From the IMG/VR virus record IMGVR_UViG_3300021519_000091, positions 1 to 20,619 of that record: 20,619 nucleotides of DNA, one strand, 5' to 3'. The notes below the pieces were generated by a model. It was given only the letters and a program-made list of their open reading frames with translations, did no database searches and was not told the origin of the DNA. Shown here in pieces: positions 20,100-20,619 of this stretch; the stretch's first letter is position 1, and each line of letters opens with the position of its first letter. The stretch is from a virus. The translations under genes were made by a program, and so were the position numbers.

Positions 20100-20619
20100 A
20101 TGTCTAATTTGTCTACCGCAGTATTTCAGCAATATGCACTCACCTTGCTTCAGCAAATAGCTGGAGCATCTGGAGTTGTAGGAATTCATAGCAACCTTTC
20201 TACAGCGGTTTACAGGCAATACGTCCTGACGTTGCTAGAATACATTGCTACTCACGGTGGCGGCGGAGGCGCAACTGGGTTCCAAGGCGCAACCGGGTAT
20301 CAAGGCTCAACAGGAATTGGATTTCAAGGAGCAACGGGCTATCAAGGTTCGACTGGCGTTGGCATTCAAGGAGCAACGGGCTCTGGAACACAAGGCGCAA
20401 CAGGTGTTGGCTTGCAAGGCAGTACGGGCTTGCAAGGTGCAACTGGTTTTGGCTCGACAGGGCCACAAGGTGCTACGGGCACGACTGGATCGGCTGGTTC
20501 TACTGGGTTAACTGGGGCAACGGGCACAGGCGTTGCAGGCAACGCGGGAGCTACTGGTGCTACGGGCGTTGGCTCTACTGGCTTGCAAGGCAGCACAGGG
20601 TTGCAAGGAGCAACTGGGG
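20100..20619 (+). CDS. Collagen-like fibre protein, 3' end cut by the window edge
   Basis: The frame opens at ATG 20100 (after TAAGGTT) and stays open to the last base, 173 codons. The N-terminal 52 residues contain a duplicated helix: [19 protein letters not shown] (3-21) and [19 protein letters not shown] (32-50), a repeat of 29 residues. After a Gly-rich hinge (HGGGGG) come Gly-X-Y triplets of the GATG/GSTG/GFQ/GYQ kind. Proline is nearly absent, with Thr and Gln in place of it, as in phage collagen-like tails. Collagen-like phage proteins form triple-helical fibres or head/tail decorations. The duplicated N-terminal helix may anchor it to the virion. The length and C-terminal tip domain are outside the window. 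Confidence 0.8.
   Translation, partial: MSNLSTAVFQQYALTLLQQIAGASGVVGIHSNLSTAVYRQYVLTLLEYIATHGGGGGATGFQGATGYQGSTGIGFQGATGYQGSTGVGIQGATGSGTQGATGVGLQGSTGLQGATGFGSTGPQGATGTTGSAGSTGLTGATGTGVAGNAGATGATGVGSTGLQGSTGLQGATG

Noticed and set aside
20245-20596. ORFs in other frames of the collagen-like repeats (88 and 76 codons)
   Set aside because: They are shadows of a repetitive coding region; the + frame from 20100 explains the sequence.
1-20619. CRISPR array or insertion sequence
   Set aside because: No regularly spaced direct repeats and no transposase motif or flanking inverted repeats were found.

Overview
The window is a contiguous piece of a tailed double-stranded DNA phage genome (or prophage). 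Every supported gene is on the + strand and most neighbours overlap or abut. Recognisable head-packaging genes occur in the usual order: small terminase, large terminase, portal, scaffold-like protein, major capsid protein, then a collagen-like fibre that runs off the right edge. The host cannot be named from the sequence. Most starts lack a Shine-Dalgarno sequence and many lie in TAATG, TGATG or ATGA stop/start overlaps, so reinitiation and SD-independent initiation seem common. The one strong SD seen is before the gene at 3480. No integrase, repressor, tRNA gene, CRISPR array or insertion sequence was found.

Layout. Positions 1-1224 are AT-richer and hold a cut-off coiled-coil gene, a transglycosylase (TGT/DpdA-like) gene and small zinc-ribbon genes. 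Positions 1304-5348 are GC-richer accessory DNA with ten small, mostly unassigned genes, separated in places by strong hairpins, and end in a clear intrinsic terminator (5371-5409). A good sigma70-type promoter (5454-5482) then starts the late region: small terminase (5571), two small genes, large terminase (6637), a metallophosphatase, a small helix-turn-helix-like protein, and a cysteine-rich cluster (9626-11989) with a stand-alone ParB-like domain and a GP88-family protein. Next come the portal (11993), a small protein, a scaffold-like protein (14641), two glycosyltransferase-like genes (15909 and 16928), a structured 257-base leader region, a secreted FGE/C-type-lectin-fold protein with an inserted beta domain (17773), the major capsid protein (18817), a strong stem-loop, and the collagen-like protein (20100).

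How the parts may work together. Terminase, portal, scaffold and capsid form the head and packaging machine. The two glycosyltransferases, the C-type-lectin-like protein and the collagen-like fibre lie among the structural genes, which suggests a decorated, sugar-modified or adhesive virion surface; this is inference. The TGT-like enzyme near the left edge suggests that a guanine base, in DNA or tRNA, is exchanged for a 7-deazaguanine. The biosynthetic genes that would supply such a base are not in this window.
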